DNA of 64,000 bases, taken from Blattamonas nauphoetae (Eukaryota > Preaxostyla > Oxymonadida). A program made the position numbers and the translations under genes. The stretch spans positions 124,001 through 188,000 of the forward strand of contig JARBJD010000057.1 in the NCBI GenBank assembly GCA_033064195.1, in the 5' to 3' direction. The notes beneath the pieces were generated by a model. The model ran no database searches and was not told the DNA's origin. It saw only the letters and a list, made by a program, of their open reading frames with translations. Positions 1 through 10,989 of this stretch are shown piece after piece (within the stretch, counting starts at the first letter, position 1; each line of letters begins with the position of its first letter).

Positions 1-239
1 TCATTTCTCATCGCGATCGAACCTCTCTAACACAATAAACCACGTTTCACTCATGGTTTCTAGATGTTAAACAATTCAGAGAAAAATAAAAAAGTGAAAC
101 CAACTATTGTGATTTGTGGGTTTTCAAAAGTATTGAGACACATGGGTCAGAAATTCTAACAATTTTGTATTTGCTCCACCACGCATTTCCGGACTTTCGG
201 AGATAATCACGAATTCCAAAACAAATCATCGCAACAAGA

Positions 240-1650
240 CGAAAATGACCGCCGGACAACCCCCGCGGCGGACCCACCAGCCTAGGTTGGCCCCGCCGTC
301 AAATAAATTTGCATCCACATTTGCACCAGTGTTGCACAGTATTGTTGGAGAAAAGAAGGAAAAGACTGAACCCAGGCGTCAGAACCGTAGAAATGAACGA
401 GAAAGGCTCATCGATTCCGACTCCAATTCCGATAGTTCAGATGAAAAGACATCACAACTTCTGTTGGAGAAACGAAAGCGGATCCCTCCAAAACCCACAC
501 AGACTCAAAAGAAAGTGAAACACAAAAGAAAGACCGATGGATCAGCACAAATCGATTTCAAGAGTGACCTTTCAGAGTCTGATACTCGCTTACACCTTGT
601 CCCATCTCAACCACATCAGAATCTTCGCAGCTATGCCTGAACGTCGCAGAAATTGATTCAGATGTATATCCCAAAGGTGTCTCTCGATTGGCTATCGTCA
701 ACGCTCCCATCAGAAGTCCTAGACGATGTTAGAGGATCAACTGAGTATCTCCGCCCGGCATTCAAAATCGCCAGCAAGACAAAAGACGTCCTTCGCCCCA
801 ACGACATGCCTGGAAAGATTGATACTATTGCGAGGTCGGCAGTTGACAGCCTTCTCGTCGCCCTCTCAGCCTTGTCTTAATTGCTCGTTAGCATGAAAAG
901 AATAGACGGACCTGATGAACTACTACGACGATGGACGCAAGTCACGTGCTGTGTCGCAGATGCTGTTACAACAGTTCAGGCTCAGCGATATCTGCGGAAT
1001 ACGAACTGGACTGTTGTTGCCCAAGCACTTGAGATCCAAACTGAAGTTGGAGAACCACAAGTAGTCGATCCAACCCAACGCAATCCATTGATGAAACACA
1101 GACTGAAGACACAGTTGGAACGATGCCTTTTGGTGTCAAGCATGCCGCGCGCGTGTTCACCAAAATCCTCCCTCCAGCGATAGTCCACATCCGTCAACGG
1201 TGGAACCTGCGAGTTTTGGCATACGTGGACGACATCATCCTTCTCCACCAGAACTCAACACATCTCAGTGCAGTCACGTTGGAAGTGTAACAGTTCCTGA
1301 AGGGCCTGAGTTGGTTGGTGGCAGAGTACAAGTTGATTTTGAAACCAACCCAACAGCCAGACTCCCTGGGATGGAGTCTCAACTTGAAGGAGGGCACATT
1401 CAGACTCACCCACATGGAAGAAATGTCAGAAGGAAATCAACTAGATGACCACGGCACCACCTCGAAGGAAATATGATATCATGTGGAACAAAGAGCTTCT
1501 ATTCAAATGGTCTTCACCTGTTTGAGACAGGCCGAACAACAGAGACTCACGTGGGATTCGGTGACGTGGAAGCTCGATGTTGAGCCACCAAGAGCTGAGC
1601 TACTCGTGTCAGTGAAACAGAACATTCTCAGCAAAGTTCACAGAACTTTA
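240..1650 (+). mobile_element. Fossil tyrosine-recombinase-type retroelement, 5' and RT part
   Basis: A decayed retroelement. The first part (245-640) encodes a basic, Ser/Asp-rich leader. 653-1100 resembles a gag-like alpha-helical region. 1150-1440 keeps a recognisable reverse transcriptase core with a YVDD-type active-site box near 1222 and the LGW/L-rich strand that follows the palm in DIRS/Ngaro-like and Ty3-like enzymes. The frame is broken several times, so it is inactive and old. A pogo-type transposon starts at 1651, and the matching 3' part of the same element resumes at 3600, which dates the pogo insertion later than the retroelement. Assignment to the DIRS/Ngaro side rests on the recombinase-like piece at 3600-4063. 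Confidence 0.55.
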
Positions 1651-3597
1651 TCGTTTCGGGAAAACCCGAGAATCCAATAAAAACGCGAGAATGTCCGGTC
1701 TCCTCGGAATTTCACCCATTTTCATTTCACTCGTTTTTTTCGATGAATTTTCCATTCTCTTTTTTTAAATTACACAAAATCCAGAAGTGAAGAGTGATAA
1801 ATGGTGTTTAAAAACTTTGATAGTTGTGGGTTGATGGTCCATACTGCTGTCAGAGACGGTTTTACTGCTCCTCGTCATCGTCGTGTACCACCTGAATGTG
1901 AGATTTTTGTTGTTCATGAAGGGGAAAATCTGGTGTTGATTCCTCTCTCTTGCATGGTTGGATTGGCAGAGAGAGGCATACATCTTTGGAAGCTGGCATT
2001 GTTGACACTTTTTGATGTCGATGAGGAATGAACGCATCCAAAGTTGTTTGTTTCGACTTCACAGAAGGTGTCGGTGCTGTTAACGGCATAAAGAGTTTTC
2101 CAGAGGCTGTTTCATCTGCTTCATTGGCCATTTCTCGCATCTCCTCAAGAGATAACTTCGTTCTTCCGAGTTGATCACGGACTGATACACCTTGTTTTTT
2201 TTGAAATTTTTGCAAGGCCACAAGCAGAGGCTCATCGTTTGTTGGCCATGTGCCTGATTGTCGGAAGCTTGGTTGAATTGTTTTCGGATGATTTGCATCG
2301 TTCAGAGCCATTGGTAAAATCCGTGCTAATTCCTGCCTGTAGGCTGCAATCCCCGATATCTCAGGCTGAGTATGGTTCGAATGTAATTCTTTTATTAATC
2401 TCGCGAAAACAAATCGATCCAAGGGTTGGCAAAGGTGGGTTGTTTGAGGTGGTAATCGAAGGAGAAGGATCCGTTGTTGAACAGCAAGACGTAGAACCTC
2501 TTCGTCATTCCTTGTTTGATGTCCATCCAATAGAAGGAGAGCAAAATTCCGGGTTTGCTTGAGATCTTTGCGTTTGTTGGCGATGGAGGGAAAAATGTGG
2601 TCGATCACGATCTCACGATATGTTTTCGAGTTTATCCATCCAGTATTGCGATAACGGCGTGATATGGAAAGATGGCAGGGAGAGAAATTCTTTTACTGGA
2701 TTTGCAGTGGGCCATAGTAAAATTGATGGAAGACTGGTTCCGTCGGCCGCCACAGTACAACATATTGTTGCGTTCTCGACTCGATTAGCACTCTTGGATG
2801 GAGGAGGAACATCATCTTTGAAGTATACAATTGGACTTTTGTTCGAAGAATCGATCCTCAGACTCGATTCGTCAAAATTCAACAGCAAGCTTGGAACGAT
2901 ATTGTCCTATTGAATGACAGACGTAAGCAATGATATCCATGCAATCATGTTTTGCGGTGTGCTATTCTTTAATCTGTCAGGCTCCATTCTTTTTGGCGAG
3001 TAGACCTGGAGGATCGGGCTGTGATCGATATGGTATTGCATCCACGATAAGTCAAGATTGGGTGAATCGTGAGAGACCCAACTCTGCTGATGATAGAGGC
3101 GATTCGCCTGAACTTGAATGAAAATAAAAAAATCACACTTCAGCCAATAGTCGATGTTTTGTGATATCTTTTCCGTCCGCGATGTTTTCAATCACAAAAT
3201 TTTCGAGTTCTTTTGTTGTGATTGTTCCTAATTTACTAGGTCTGCCTTCTTTCCCGATCACTCCATCAGTTTTTAATTTTTCCTTCCTCTTGACAGGGTC
3301 GAGCATGGGACGTTTGATCCTTCTGAAAGCACTGCCAGCGTCACATCTTCCTTCTCAAAAATGGCAAGGGCACGAGTTGTTCGTTGAGGAATCGACTTGA
3401 ACTCCACTTCCCCCAGCTTGCGAGTGACCAGGAACGGAGAGAGAGGAGGAGTGATTGGCGGCTCTGACATTTTTGGAGTGGGTTGATCATCCCGTGAAAA
3501 ACCCCAAAAAAGAAATTCTGAACAATCCACTCGTATATGCAAAATTCTTCTTGATTTTCTCGCGTTTTTTTCACATTCTCGGGTTTTACTGAAATGA
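1651..3597 (-). mobile_element. pogo/Tigger-type DNA transposon with TA target duplication
   Basis: A 1947-bp element bounded by imperfect terminal inverted repeats. Both ends read TC(G/A)TTTC(G/A)G, two variable bases, AAAACCCGAGAAT, then a second block AAAACGCGAGAA about 10 bp further in. TA lies on both sides (1649-1650 and 3598-3599). The minus strand carries a decayed DDE_1 transposase. The element interrupts the fossil retroelement, which resumes immediately after the right TA. The pair of short direct blocks inside each end is typical of transposase-binding sites in this superfamily. Confidence 0.8.
1862..3542 (-). pseudogene. pogo-type DDE transposase, broken
   Basis: Transposase of the pogo/Tigger (DDE_1) type. 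Reading from 3542 downward: an N-terminal segment with a helix-turn-helix-like stretch (KEDVTLAVLSEG), a GRPSKL segment near 3230, then the catalytic domain. The first catalytic Asp is in NFDESS (about 2875), the second in LLDGHQT (about 2525), and the third in LCQPLDR (about 2430). The C-terminal 150 residues are variable. There is an in-frame stop near 2907, a frameshift near 2612 (between 2613 and 2608), and further stops between 3191 and 3273, so no complete protein can be made. The low number of lesions suggests moderate age. Confidence 0.8.
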
Positions 3598-3599
3598 TA

Positions 3600-4063
3600 A
3601 CTTCCATTCGTCAGTCATCGATCTCCCCGTTCCACGCCCTCAGAGATCATCAGCAACGGGTGCACGCTCTCTTCAATTCGAAGCAGGAGGACCAGTCACT
3701 AACACTCCCACCTTCAACGATGGTTCGGGTTGAAGTCACAACCCTCCAAGGGCTGTCGATCCAACGCATTCGTGATGAGACGAAAACATTCTTGAAAGAG
3801 CCAGGACTCCCGTCAATCTATGGAGGCTGCACAATCAAACAAGCGATGATCTCTTATCTCTGATCTGTTCAAGAGATGGACTGGGCAGACATCAACGGTT
3901 TGGTTGCGTGGAATATCAACTAAACCGCCGCACAGACTTGGTATAACATCCGAGTCGCAGACAGAGCAGACATTCAGACTCGGATAGCTGACCAACTGAA
4001 TCTGCCGAACGCGGATGACACGGGAGGACTTGGCACACAAAACTGGCAATCACAGACTTGTGA
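3600..4063 (+). mobile_element. Fossil retroelement, recombinase-like 3' part
   Basis: Continuation of the retroelement split by the pogo transposon. 3721-4050 encodes text that fits the C-terminal half of a tyrosine recombinase: a GCTIKQA helix, an INGLVAWN segment in the place of the conserved Trp region, and a TWYNIRV segment where the nucleophilic Tyr is expected. It is broken and inactive. A tyrosine recombinase after a reverse transcriptase is the mark of the DIRS/Ngaro/VIPER group rather than LTR elements with DDE integrase. No terminal repeats were found. Confidence 0.5.
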
Positions 4064-4065
4064 TA

Positions 4066-4151
4066 CTCAGGATGAGCGAGAGCCCTGTGTGGATAACAGG
4101 CTCATCGCTTCAGCTGGAGCCTGTATTACCACACAGTGCTCTCGCTCAGAG
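4066..4151. mobile_element. 86-bp hairpin MITE, TA-flanked
   Basis: An almost perfect palindrome. The left arm CTCAGGATGAGCGAGAGC mirrors the right end, whose reverse complement reads CTCTGAGCGAGAGCAC, and both continue through TGTGTGG. A short loop separates the arms, and TA flanks both sides. The arm sequence matches the terminal repeat of the mariner-like remnant that starts near 4503, so this is probably an internally deleted, non-autonomous derivative of it. Confidence 0.7.
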
Positions 4152-4502
4152 TAGCCATCAGATACTCTGGCGTCGGGTCCAACCCAACCATTGCCACTCA
4201 TCGTTGGCTGTCTTCTTTTCTTCTCACATCCCATCTTTCTCTTATCTTTAACCATCCAATCAGTTTCAGTCTTCATTTCTTTTGATTGCTTGAACCGTTC
4301 ACTATCTTCTTAATTCTCGCTCTAGCCAGGCAATGCCTCCTCCAGTCTGGTATCCTCGGATCCACTGGAGCTGCCTTGAACTTCCTCCGCGAGCGCACTC
4401 AGTGAAGTCTCCTTCAAGTGGGAACATCCTTGGAGCAGAGAACATCAGTGTTCAGCCTAGGAGTCAACGCACTGATCTGATAAGACCCTTATCACCTCAC
4501 TG
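4152..4502. other. Gene-free stretch
   Basis: No open frame with recognisable coding content. It lies between the hairpin MITE and the mariner remnant and may hold further degraded retroelement DNA, but nothing can be assigned. Confidence 0.5.
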
Positions 4503-5060
4503 CTCAGGCTGAGCGAGAGCACTGTGTGGTAAGACAAAATTGATAGTCTGAAACTGCACACGATCAAGTGTATAGACGATGCAACCAATTGCGAAAAAAA
4601 GAACCTGCACTGGTACACGAATAGCATTGAGTGAACCGAAGAGAATAAAATCACAAATTGCGAAATCTGGACTGCATGGTGGATGCGGTAGGCGTGTGAG
4701 GCAGGTCTGTTGTATGCGCTGCCGTAGCAAGAGTGGTCAATTGTGTGTTTTGTTTGTGACCGTCGGACTTTTGAATGATGTCAAGAATACTGATGCATCG
4801 GCTCTTTTTTGATGGATGCCAAGCAGACTTGTGAAAAGTCCAATCGGACGACAAGATGTTTTCATCTCCATATTTCCGCTTTAATCCGATTTTGTATTCA
4901 TTTACTCATATTCACCCCGTGTCACCACTTGCTTTGTCATTTCCAACACCATTCCCGAAATCAATGAAAAATGGTGGAGATCGATGTGAAATGTTGATCG
5001 TCAAGAGGAGTATCTGTATGTTTGAGATTGTTAGCTTTGTGATAGACAACGGATCGAGAT
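4503..5060 (-). mobile_element. mariner-like transposon remnant
   Basis: Starts with a terminal-repeat-like sequence (GCTGAGCGAGAGCACTGTGT). On the minus strand it encodes the C-terminal end of a mariner transposase: HPPCSPDFAICDF-LFG matches the HPPYSPDLAPSDFHLFG region that contains the third catalytic Asp. The pieces between 4651 and 4854 and beyond are in different frames, so the gene is dead. No matching opposite end was found downstream, so the 3' limit is only approximate. Confidence 0.65.
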
Positions 5061-5929
5061 ACTTGATGAGGCTTGATCAGGGATTTGAATTTCCCCCGAC
5101 TCGCCTTTTGAGTCGGGGAGTCGGGGTTGGCCATTCGGGGGTTCGGGGGAGCTCATACGCCGACTTCTTATATCAAAGTACATTTTAAGTCATCACTTGC
5201 TCTCCATTTCAGATAATCGATTTTTCTGTTCATTTCCCTCTAGGATCGTTTTATCAAGAGATATCTGTGAATTGTTGATCTGGTATCAATTGATCAAATA
5301 TGAACTGTATTGTGTTTTGTATTTTCCTCGTCATTTCTTTCACTGAATATAATCCCAAGTTTCATTTTTAGAATTTAGATGCTTATATTCATTGTTAAAA
5401 ACAACACTGTTTTGACGGTTCGTTTGGAAGCCAGATCAAGAATGATATGAGAGAAACAAATCATTCACTGAAAAGAAAGATCTCAATTTATCACTTTTTC
5501 AAGTGAGAATGATTGACAATATCCATTCCATACTACTGCACAGCAGTGCGTTTCACAATCGAGAGATGAGCAGATCACAACTCGCGACAGTCTTGAAACT
5601 AATCCTGTTTTGGTCTTCTTTTTTCTCTGAGTTTCACTGTTTTTCCTTATTTTCATTCACTAATGATTCAAGAATCCGTTTTCAACAAAATATGTGAAAA
5701 TTAATCGAATTAAACGACGATATCGTGTCGGGGTAAATTCGAATCCCTGGGCTTGATCGACCCTTTTAGATATTTTTTGTTCACTTCAATTCAATTACCA
5801 CCAACTTCTATCACTTGTGACTAATTTTTGGGAAAAATTACAAAACAAACTATCGATTAAAAAAGTTATGACGTGATAAGTGAGAAATGACCAATTTTGT
5901 CAATTGGAAAACCAATTGGCCAATTTGAT
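5061..5929. other. AT-rich gene-free stretch
   Basis: No coding frame or RNA gene recognised. A short G-rich run with repeated GTCGGGG lies near 5100-5150. Confidence 0.5.
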
Positions 5930-6960
5930 CGCACCCCAAAATTGGACTTTTCACAAGTCTGATGCCAAGTATATCAGAAATTGAAGAATTCTACTGGTAG
6001 GAACGTGGTGAGATCAAACACTCCTGAGATCAATGAGATCTGTCTCGGAACCCAGATCATTCCGTTCCTATCTCTGGACGACAGCTTAGAAAGTCCATTC
6101 TAGCTTGAAATGGTGGTTGACACTCTTGAACAACCTTTTTGTAACTGCTGATAAGAGAAAGAAAAACTCTATCGATTCGATTCGCATTCAAAGCGACAGG
6201 CTTCATTATCAAAAAGGAACAACCGAACTATTATATTCGTCCTTATCCTTCATGTAGCCCATAGTAATGCCTATTTGTAGTGGTTTCATCAACCAGTGAT
6301 CTCAGATGAACCTTTTTTTTTTCATTCTCCATTTCACGCTGATCCACTTTTTCTGACGACTGAAATGCACGTGTCGAGAGAAAACCTCATCATTCTTGAT
6401 TCACTGGGTTTCAGCACATTTTTCTCACTTGTTTGACCTCGTTTCTTTACCAACGAATTATTCTAGTTTTTTTGAAACATCTCAATCAGTACCTCGATGA
6501 GGAGAGGAGACTGATCGTTTTCAATGAGTGAACTCACTCCACTGATCACGTCTCATCTCCATGATTGAGGAGAACTGTTTTGGTGACCGCCCACAATTTA
6601 CCTCCCAAGTCGGATAGAACCCCCAACATGTTTTCACTTCAATAGACTCTTTTTGACAAATATTTGAGAAATCACTTTTTTTCATTGTTATGAAATGTTT
6701 TTCAAAAAAACAGTAAAAACGTATTGGATGATGAACGCAGTCAGGGGTGACTGGAAAGTTTTCTCCGTGGCTGACTATCCATCAAATGTTACTCCATGTC
6801 TGCAATCACATTTAATTGATTTTTTGGATGGTTTTCGTTGGAAATTCTCTGTTTTAGAAAGATGTTTTTCGCAATTTGTGCTTTTTCTCTCTTGAACTTC
6901 CGTTCCTTTCACTCAAAACACTTGATCGTGCGCAGTTTCAGACTCACCATTTTGGCATTG
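5930..6960 (+). mobile_element. second, inverted mariner-like remnant (approximate limits)
   Basis: The right part (6838-6960) is an inverted, diverged copy of the C-terminal coding end at 4520-4650: on the plus strand it reads HLIVRSFRLTI where the first remnant reads HLIVCSFRLSI on the minus strand. Near 5940 there is also a 20-bp match to 4828-4848 (AGACTTGTGAAAAGTCCAAT, here reverse complemented). The two remnants are therefore head-to-head relatives. Everything between is too degraded to read, so extent and integrity are uncertain. Confidence 0.4.
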
Positions 6961-7679
6961 CCGTTCTCCAAACCCAAAAGGCTTGCATCGCAAATGAATC
7001 TGTATTTCTTGGCGAAAACGTTCGAACTGTCTGATCGATGTGTGATTAATCCACAAAACATACAAATCCGGGTATCAGGGGTTGAAAAAAAGATCTTGGG
7101 CAAACTTCGCGAAAAAAAACCATTTTTTGAATTATTGACCCATGTGAATCAGAGAAAACCTCAAAATACCCCTTTTGCCATTTAAAAAATCGTTTCGGCT
7201 ATATCTTCACGACTCGTGAACAGATTTTGATGAAATTGTCATAAAACAGTTTTGTTGGTGAAACGAACATTTTGAAAAGAAAGAAAAAAAGAATCTTGGT
7301 ATCTGTCAAAAAAAGAAAAAACCCATATTGTCTCGACAAAAAAAGCTGAGCAAAATATATCGTTTATTTTGTTAGTCAAATTTCTCTATATTGACGATCA
7401 CAATGCCTTTTAAATGTGTGCAAAACGGATGGTTGATTATGGAGATACGAGCGGAAAAAGTTGAGAAAAATGTGTCCATTTCTTGATTTCATAATATTCT
7501 GTGGTTTTATCTTGATACAGGCATTTTGGCTGGGAACCAAATATTGCACTTCTAAGATTGACCAATCTCAATTTTTCAGGACTCACAACACGAATTAATA
7601 AAAATGTTCGGATTGATCACATGTTCAAGACATGGAACCGATCAGACACATGAAAACGAAATCTGTCGAAGATGGATCT
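6961..7679. other. AT-rich gene-free stretch
   Basis: No gene or RNA recognised. Poly-A/T rich with short low-complexity runs. Confidence 0.5.
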
Positions 7680-8138
7680 TCATAAATCAGCCACCTTCCA
7701 AGGCTTCCTTGTCAAGCCTGCCTCGATCATTTTCTGGATACCCTCCTTCTCTTGATGTGATGAGAGAGGTTGAAGAGAAATGAGGTCAAAAATGTCGAAA
7801 AAAGGTGTGCATTCGAACCGTTCAACATATTTTGAGGTTTTCTCGGGATCGAGTGGGAGTATTATGCAAAAAATGGATTCTTTTCTTTGTTGAACGAATT
7901 TTGGTTTTTCCAGAAAAAGGACTGGATTGGTGACATGGGACAAATTGGTGACATCACTATCAATCCAAAGTAATATTGAAATTGCTATTTGCGTTCGGTC
8001 GTTTTGTGAAATGAAGGTTCGGGTACGAGAAAATGGCCAATTATTCAAATGATATTTCTGTAAGTTTCTAGAAAACGTCACGATGCTCTTTGATCGAAGT
8101 GTACACCCTACTCCGAGATTCATCATTACCCTGGACAT
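7680..8138 (-). CDS. hypothetical protein, 152 codons
   Basis: An open frame of 152 codons. The encoded protein is mixed alpha/beta in character with no signal peptide or membrane segment, and no family is recognised. It lies alone between transposon debris and the element at 8278. It could be an exon or decayed coding DNA. There is no supporting paralogue in the window, so it is only a candidate. Confidence 0.3.
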   Translation of the reverse strand: MSRVMMNLGVGCTLRSKSIVTFSRNLQKYHLNNWPFSRTRTFISQNDRTQIAISILLWIDSDVTNLSHVTNPVLFLEKPKFVQQRKESIFCIILPLDPEKTSKYVERFECTPFFDIFDLISLQPLSSHQEKEGIQKMIEAGLTRKPWKVADL

Positions 8139-8277
8139 GTTAAACTCTTCTTCATAAAACCAGATGAAACTTGTAGAATTTGAAAATGATCCTGAGGAGA
8201 AAGAGTATCATCGTGTCAATGAATCTGTGCGAAGATATGTATTCCTGAATTCTATCAACTTTATATCTTGCCTGTTT

Positions 8278-10242
8278 TATACTGGCCTGACCGGGGGTGA
8301 CCGGTCACTTTTTACCAAAAAGTACTGACGGTCAGTGACCGAGAGTTTTTAAAATATGGGTCAGATCAAAAATGTGTCAACAATTCACGCTTGGTCAATG
8401 GCTAACCCACTTTGAAGTAAGAACGTTTAACGATACTCTCATGACAAAAGTGAAGTGTGTTGGCACAAAGAAGTCAAAGATCAAAAGAGAAAGAACAGCA
8501 TTGAGGTCAAATGGCTGATCGAACCAAACAGAAGCCATCTCTTCCACGCTCACCTCGTTCAATTCGCACAAATCAGCTGGTTGAGCCGCTTCGGTCTCTC
8601 CGTCGTCGATTTCAGCGATTGTTCTTTTCTGTTTTCGGTCGGTGAAAGAAAACGACACGAAGTGTGACACATTCTTCGATTTGCTTTCGAGTTTGTGCTG
8701 TTCTTGTTTGATTCAGTTTGATTTCGTGCTTCCTCTCTTCTTCTCTCCTTCTCCTTCCTCAATCCCTCTTCCGCTCAGTTTCAGCTTCATCCTCCCATCC
8801 TGCCATGTTGCGACGGCGTCGGTTTTGGGTGTGCGAGGAGTGTGCGGCGTGAAGGGGCGAGGACAGCGACCAGCTCTGCCACGACACAGCTGCTGATGGC
8901 TCCCAAAGTGGTCGGGTGGCTGTGTCTTTCGTATTTTTCAAATAATCGTTGTTCATCGCAATCTAACGCGCCTGTTTCCACAATTCTGCCCGTCCGGCCT
9001 TTCTGACGATCCGCTCCATCCCAAAATTGCGCTTTGCCGAATCCTTGTTCCAAAGTCAGTCCAAAAACGCCTGACTATCTTTCGCTTTCTCAGCTCGTCT
9101 GGATATTGCCTCTTGTCACTCTTTTTCCTTCTTTCTGGCAACCATCTGTGCGTAACGAAGTCTTTTTGCTCCACTTCGCCAATTCTGATCAATTTACTCT
9201 CAATGATGGAGTCGATGTGAAGATCGTCAAATGTCGTGCTTTGGGTGGATGGATGACGATGAAGAGTGGATTGGGCACTCGGACAACACCGGACGGCAGA
9301 AGGCCAAGATCTGACAGAGAAATGAGAGAAAATGAAGGAATGGATTCGGATTGATCAAACACGTTGAGAGGCATACACAAGGTTCTTTCGGAGTGGTTCT
9401 GACAATCAGAGCACCCTCGTCACGTTCAGGCACATAATTTTCCGGGTCATCAATCAAGAGACTTCGCACATCACCAATTTTGGGAGGAAATGTGGATGCT
9501 TTGAGTTGCACAGGTTTTGGCATATAGTCGGTCCCCTGTTCCAGTAAAACCTCGCTAGCCATTCGAGGCAATCCATAAGTCGCGTTTGGATCAGCCAGGA
9601 TGAACGGAGCCTCAGCTGATATCGGTTTGGAGACATGGGTGGGATCACACTTTCGATACAGTCGAGGAGAGACAGATCGAACTCGATGAGTCGCTGTGGA
9701 GGACGGTGAAAGGACGTTGGCCACGAATGTCTGGTCAGCCCAAATGGTGCACAACACATCCGAAGATTTCGCGGTTTCGATTCAGACAATCGGCCAAGCT
9801 CGATTGGCTGATGATCAGAAGCATCGGAAAGGGGACGATGAAAGAGCGGATGAGGGGGAGTATCCGATTGAGGGACACGGAAGGGTTGCGATTTGAGAGT
9901 GGACAGGGCTGGACGACGATCACTTGAGAGCTCATCACTCCCCCGACCTGTTCAAAGTGTTTGAGAGAAGGTCTGAATAGATGGGGGAATACTGTCGAAT
10001 GGAGGTAAGAAAGATGATCAACGAAAGGACACCTTTGTTGGAAAGCGTGAGATGGAGCCGATGGGAAGATCGTATTCGTTTTTCCAAGTATGATTGAAAA
10101 GTCTTCTCATTCCACCTGTATTGGCTGTAAAGACAGAACAAAATAGTTTTCGGCCAGTTTTCAGCATTCTGAGTCGATCTGACCCTTTAAAGAAAACAGA
10201 GGTGACACTGACCGAGCCGAAAGGCTCGGTCAGGCCAGTATA
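8278..10242. mobile_element. 1965-bp TIR element with 8-bp target duplication
   Basis: The ends carry a perfect 16-bp inverted repeat, TATACTGGCCTGACCG, and are flanked by the exact 8-bp direct repeat GCCTGTTT (8270-8277 and 10243-10250). Subterminal GGTCAGTG motifs occur near both ends. An 8-bp duplication points to hAT, P or Merlin-type transposition, but no such transposase is recognisable inside. The interior holds a minus-strand gene-like segment (8953-10141), so this is either a non-autonomous element that captured a gene or an element with an unrecognised, intron-bearing transposase. Confidence 0.65.
8953..10141 (-). pseudogene. gene-like, apparently multi-exon segment inside the 8278-10242 element
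   Basis: Several minus-strand frames have protein-like composition and follow one another. 10141-9960 is Arg/Ser/Leu rich, 9927-9760 hydrophobic, 9757-9380 has Pro-rich strands, and 9380-9190 encodes LGLLPSGVVRVPNPLF. A plausible intron with GTGTATG donor and TCAG acceptor of about 69 bp joins the last two near 9314-9383. 9192-8953 is Arg/Lys rich. One junction near 9755 does not work as an intron and looks like a frameshift. No family is recognised. It may be a captured host gene or the element's own gene. Confidence 0.35.
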
Positions 10243-10250
10243 GCCTGTTT

Positions 10251-10989
10251 TTCACAATTAGTCCAAACATATTGTCAACTCAAGTTTTATCATTGTGCAA
10301 CAACATTTCGCTGATCTGACTTGATCAAACCATTGACTATATTGTCGTTGATTGACTGTCATTTTCACGTTGATTTATTAATTAACTCCACCGAAAGAGT
10401 TTATAAATCAGAACGACACATGGCTGTTCAAGTCTATTCAAGGAACTTGATACGATGAAATGAGAGGAAAAGAAGGAGGGTGTGTGGATAGCCATTCACA
10501 CTCTCGTTGTGATATGTACGAATTCGTGAAGTGAGGATGTGACGAACTGTTCTGACTTGTGCAAGTGTGATGATGTGTTGATATCATTCCTGTTGATATT
10601 TTCCTGAAATGCTAAATCGTCTTGACCAGTTACTGTTGAGGATGACAAACCCCCATCTCAAGTGGGGTGAGATGAGACAAGTTCTCATCATCGCCTGTGT
10701 GCAGTGAAGAAACAAAGAGCGAAAGAAGAGGGTGAAAATGATGATGTAAATATTTGTTATCTGAAGATGGATACGAGGACGAACTGAGATGGAGGATTGA
10801 ATGACGTGCTTGATTGGCGTGACGAGACAAAATGAAGAGCAATAAGATGAAAGAAATGGCTTGGAGATGAAAAGAAGAAACAAATGTGAGAGAATCCTTG
10901 GTGACGCAATGAAGTGTGTTCTGAAAGTCAAGAATCAGATCTAAATATAAACTCGGAATAAACACAAAAGTTGAGAGGATTGATGATAA
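10251..10989. other. Gene-free stretch downstream of the giant gene
   Basis: Contains only weak minus-strand frames without recognisable content. It includes the 3' flank of the giant gene ending at 10990. No terminator-like structure stands out. Confidence 0.5.

Noticed and set aside
8281-10240. TA duplication for the 8278-10242 element
   Set aside because: A longer exact 8-bp repeat directly abuts a 16-bp inverted repeat that includes the TA.
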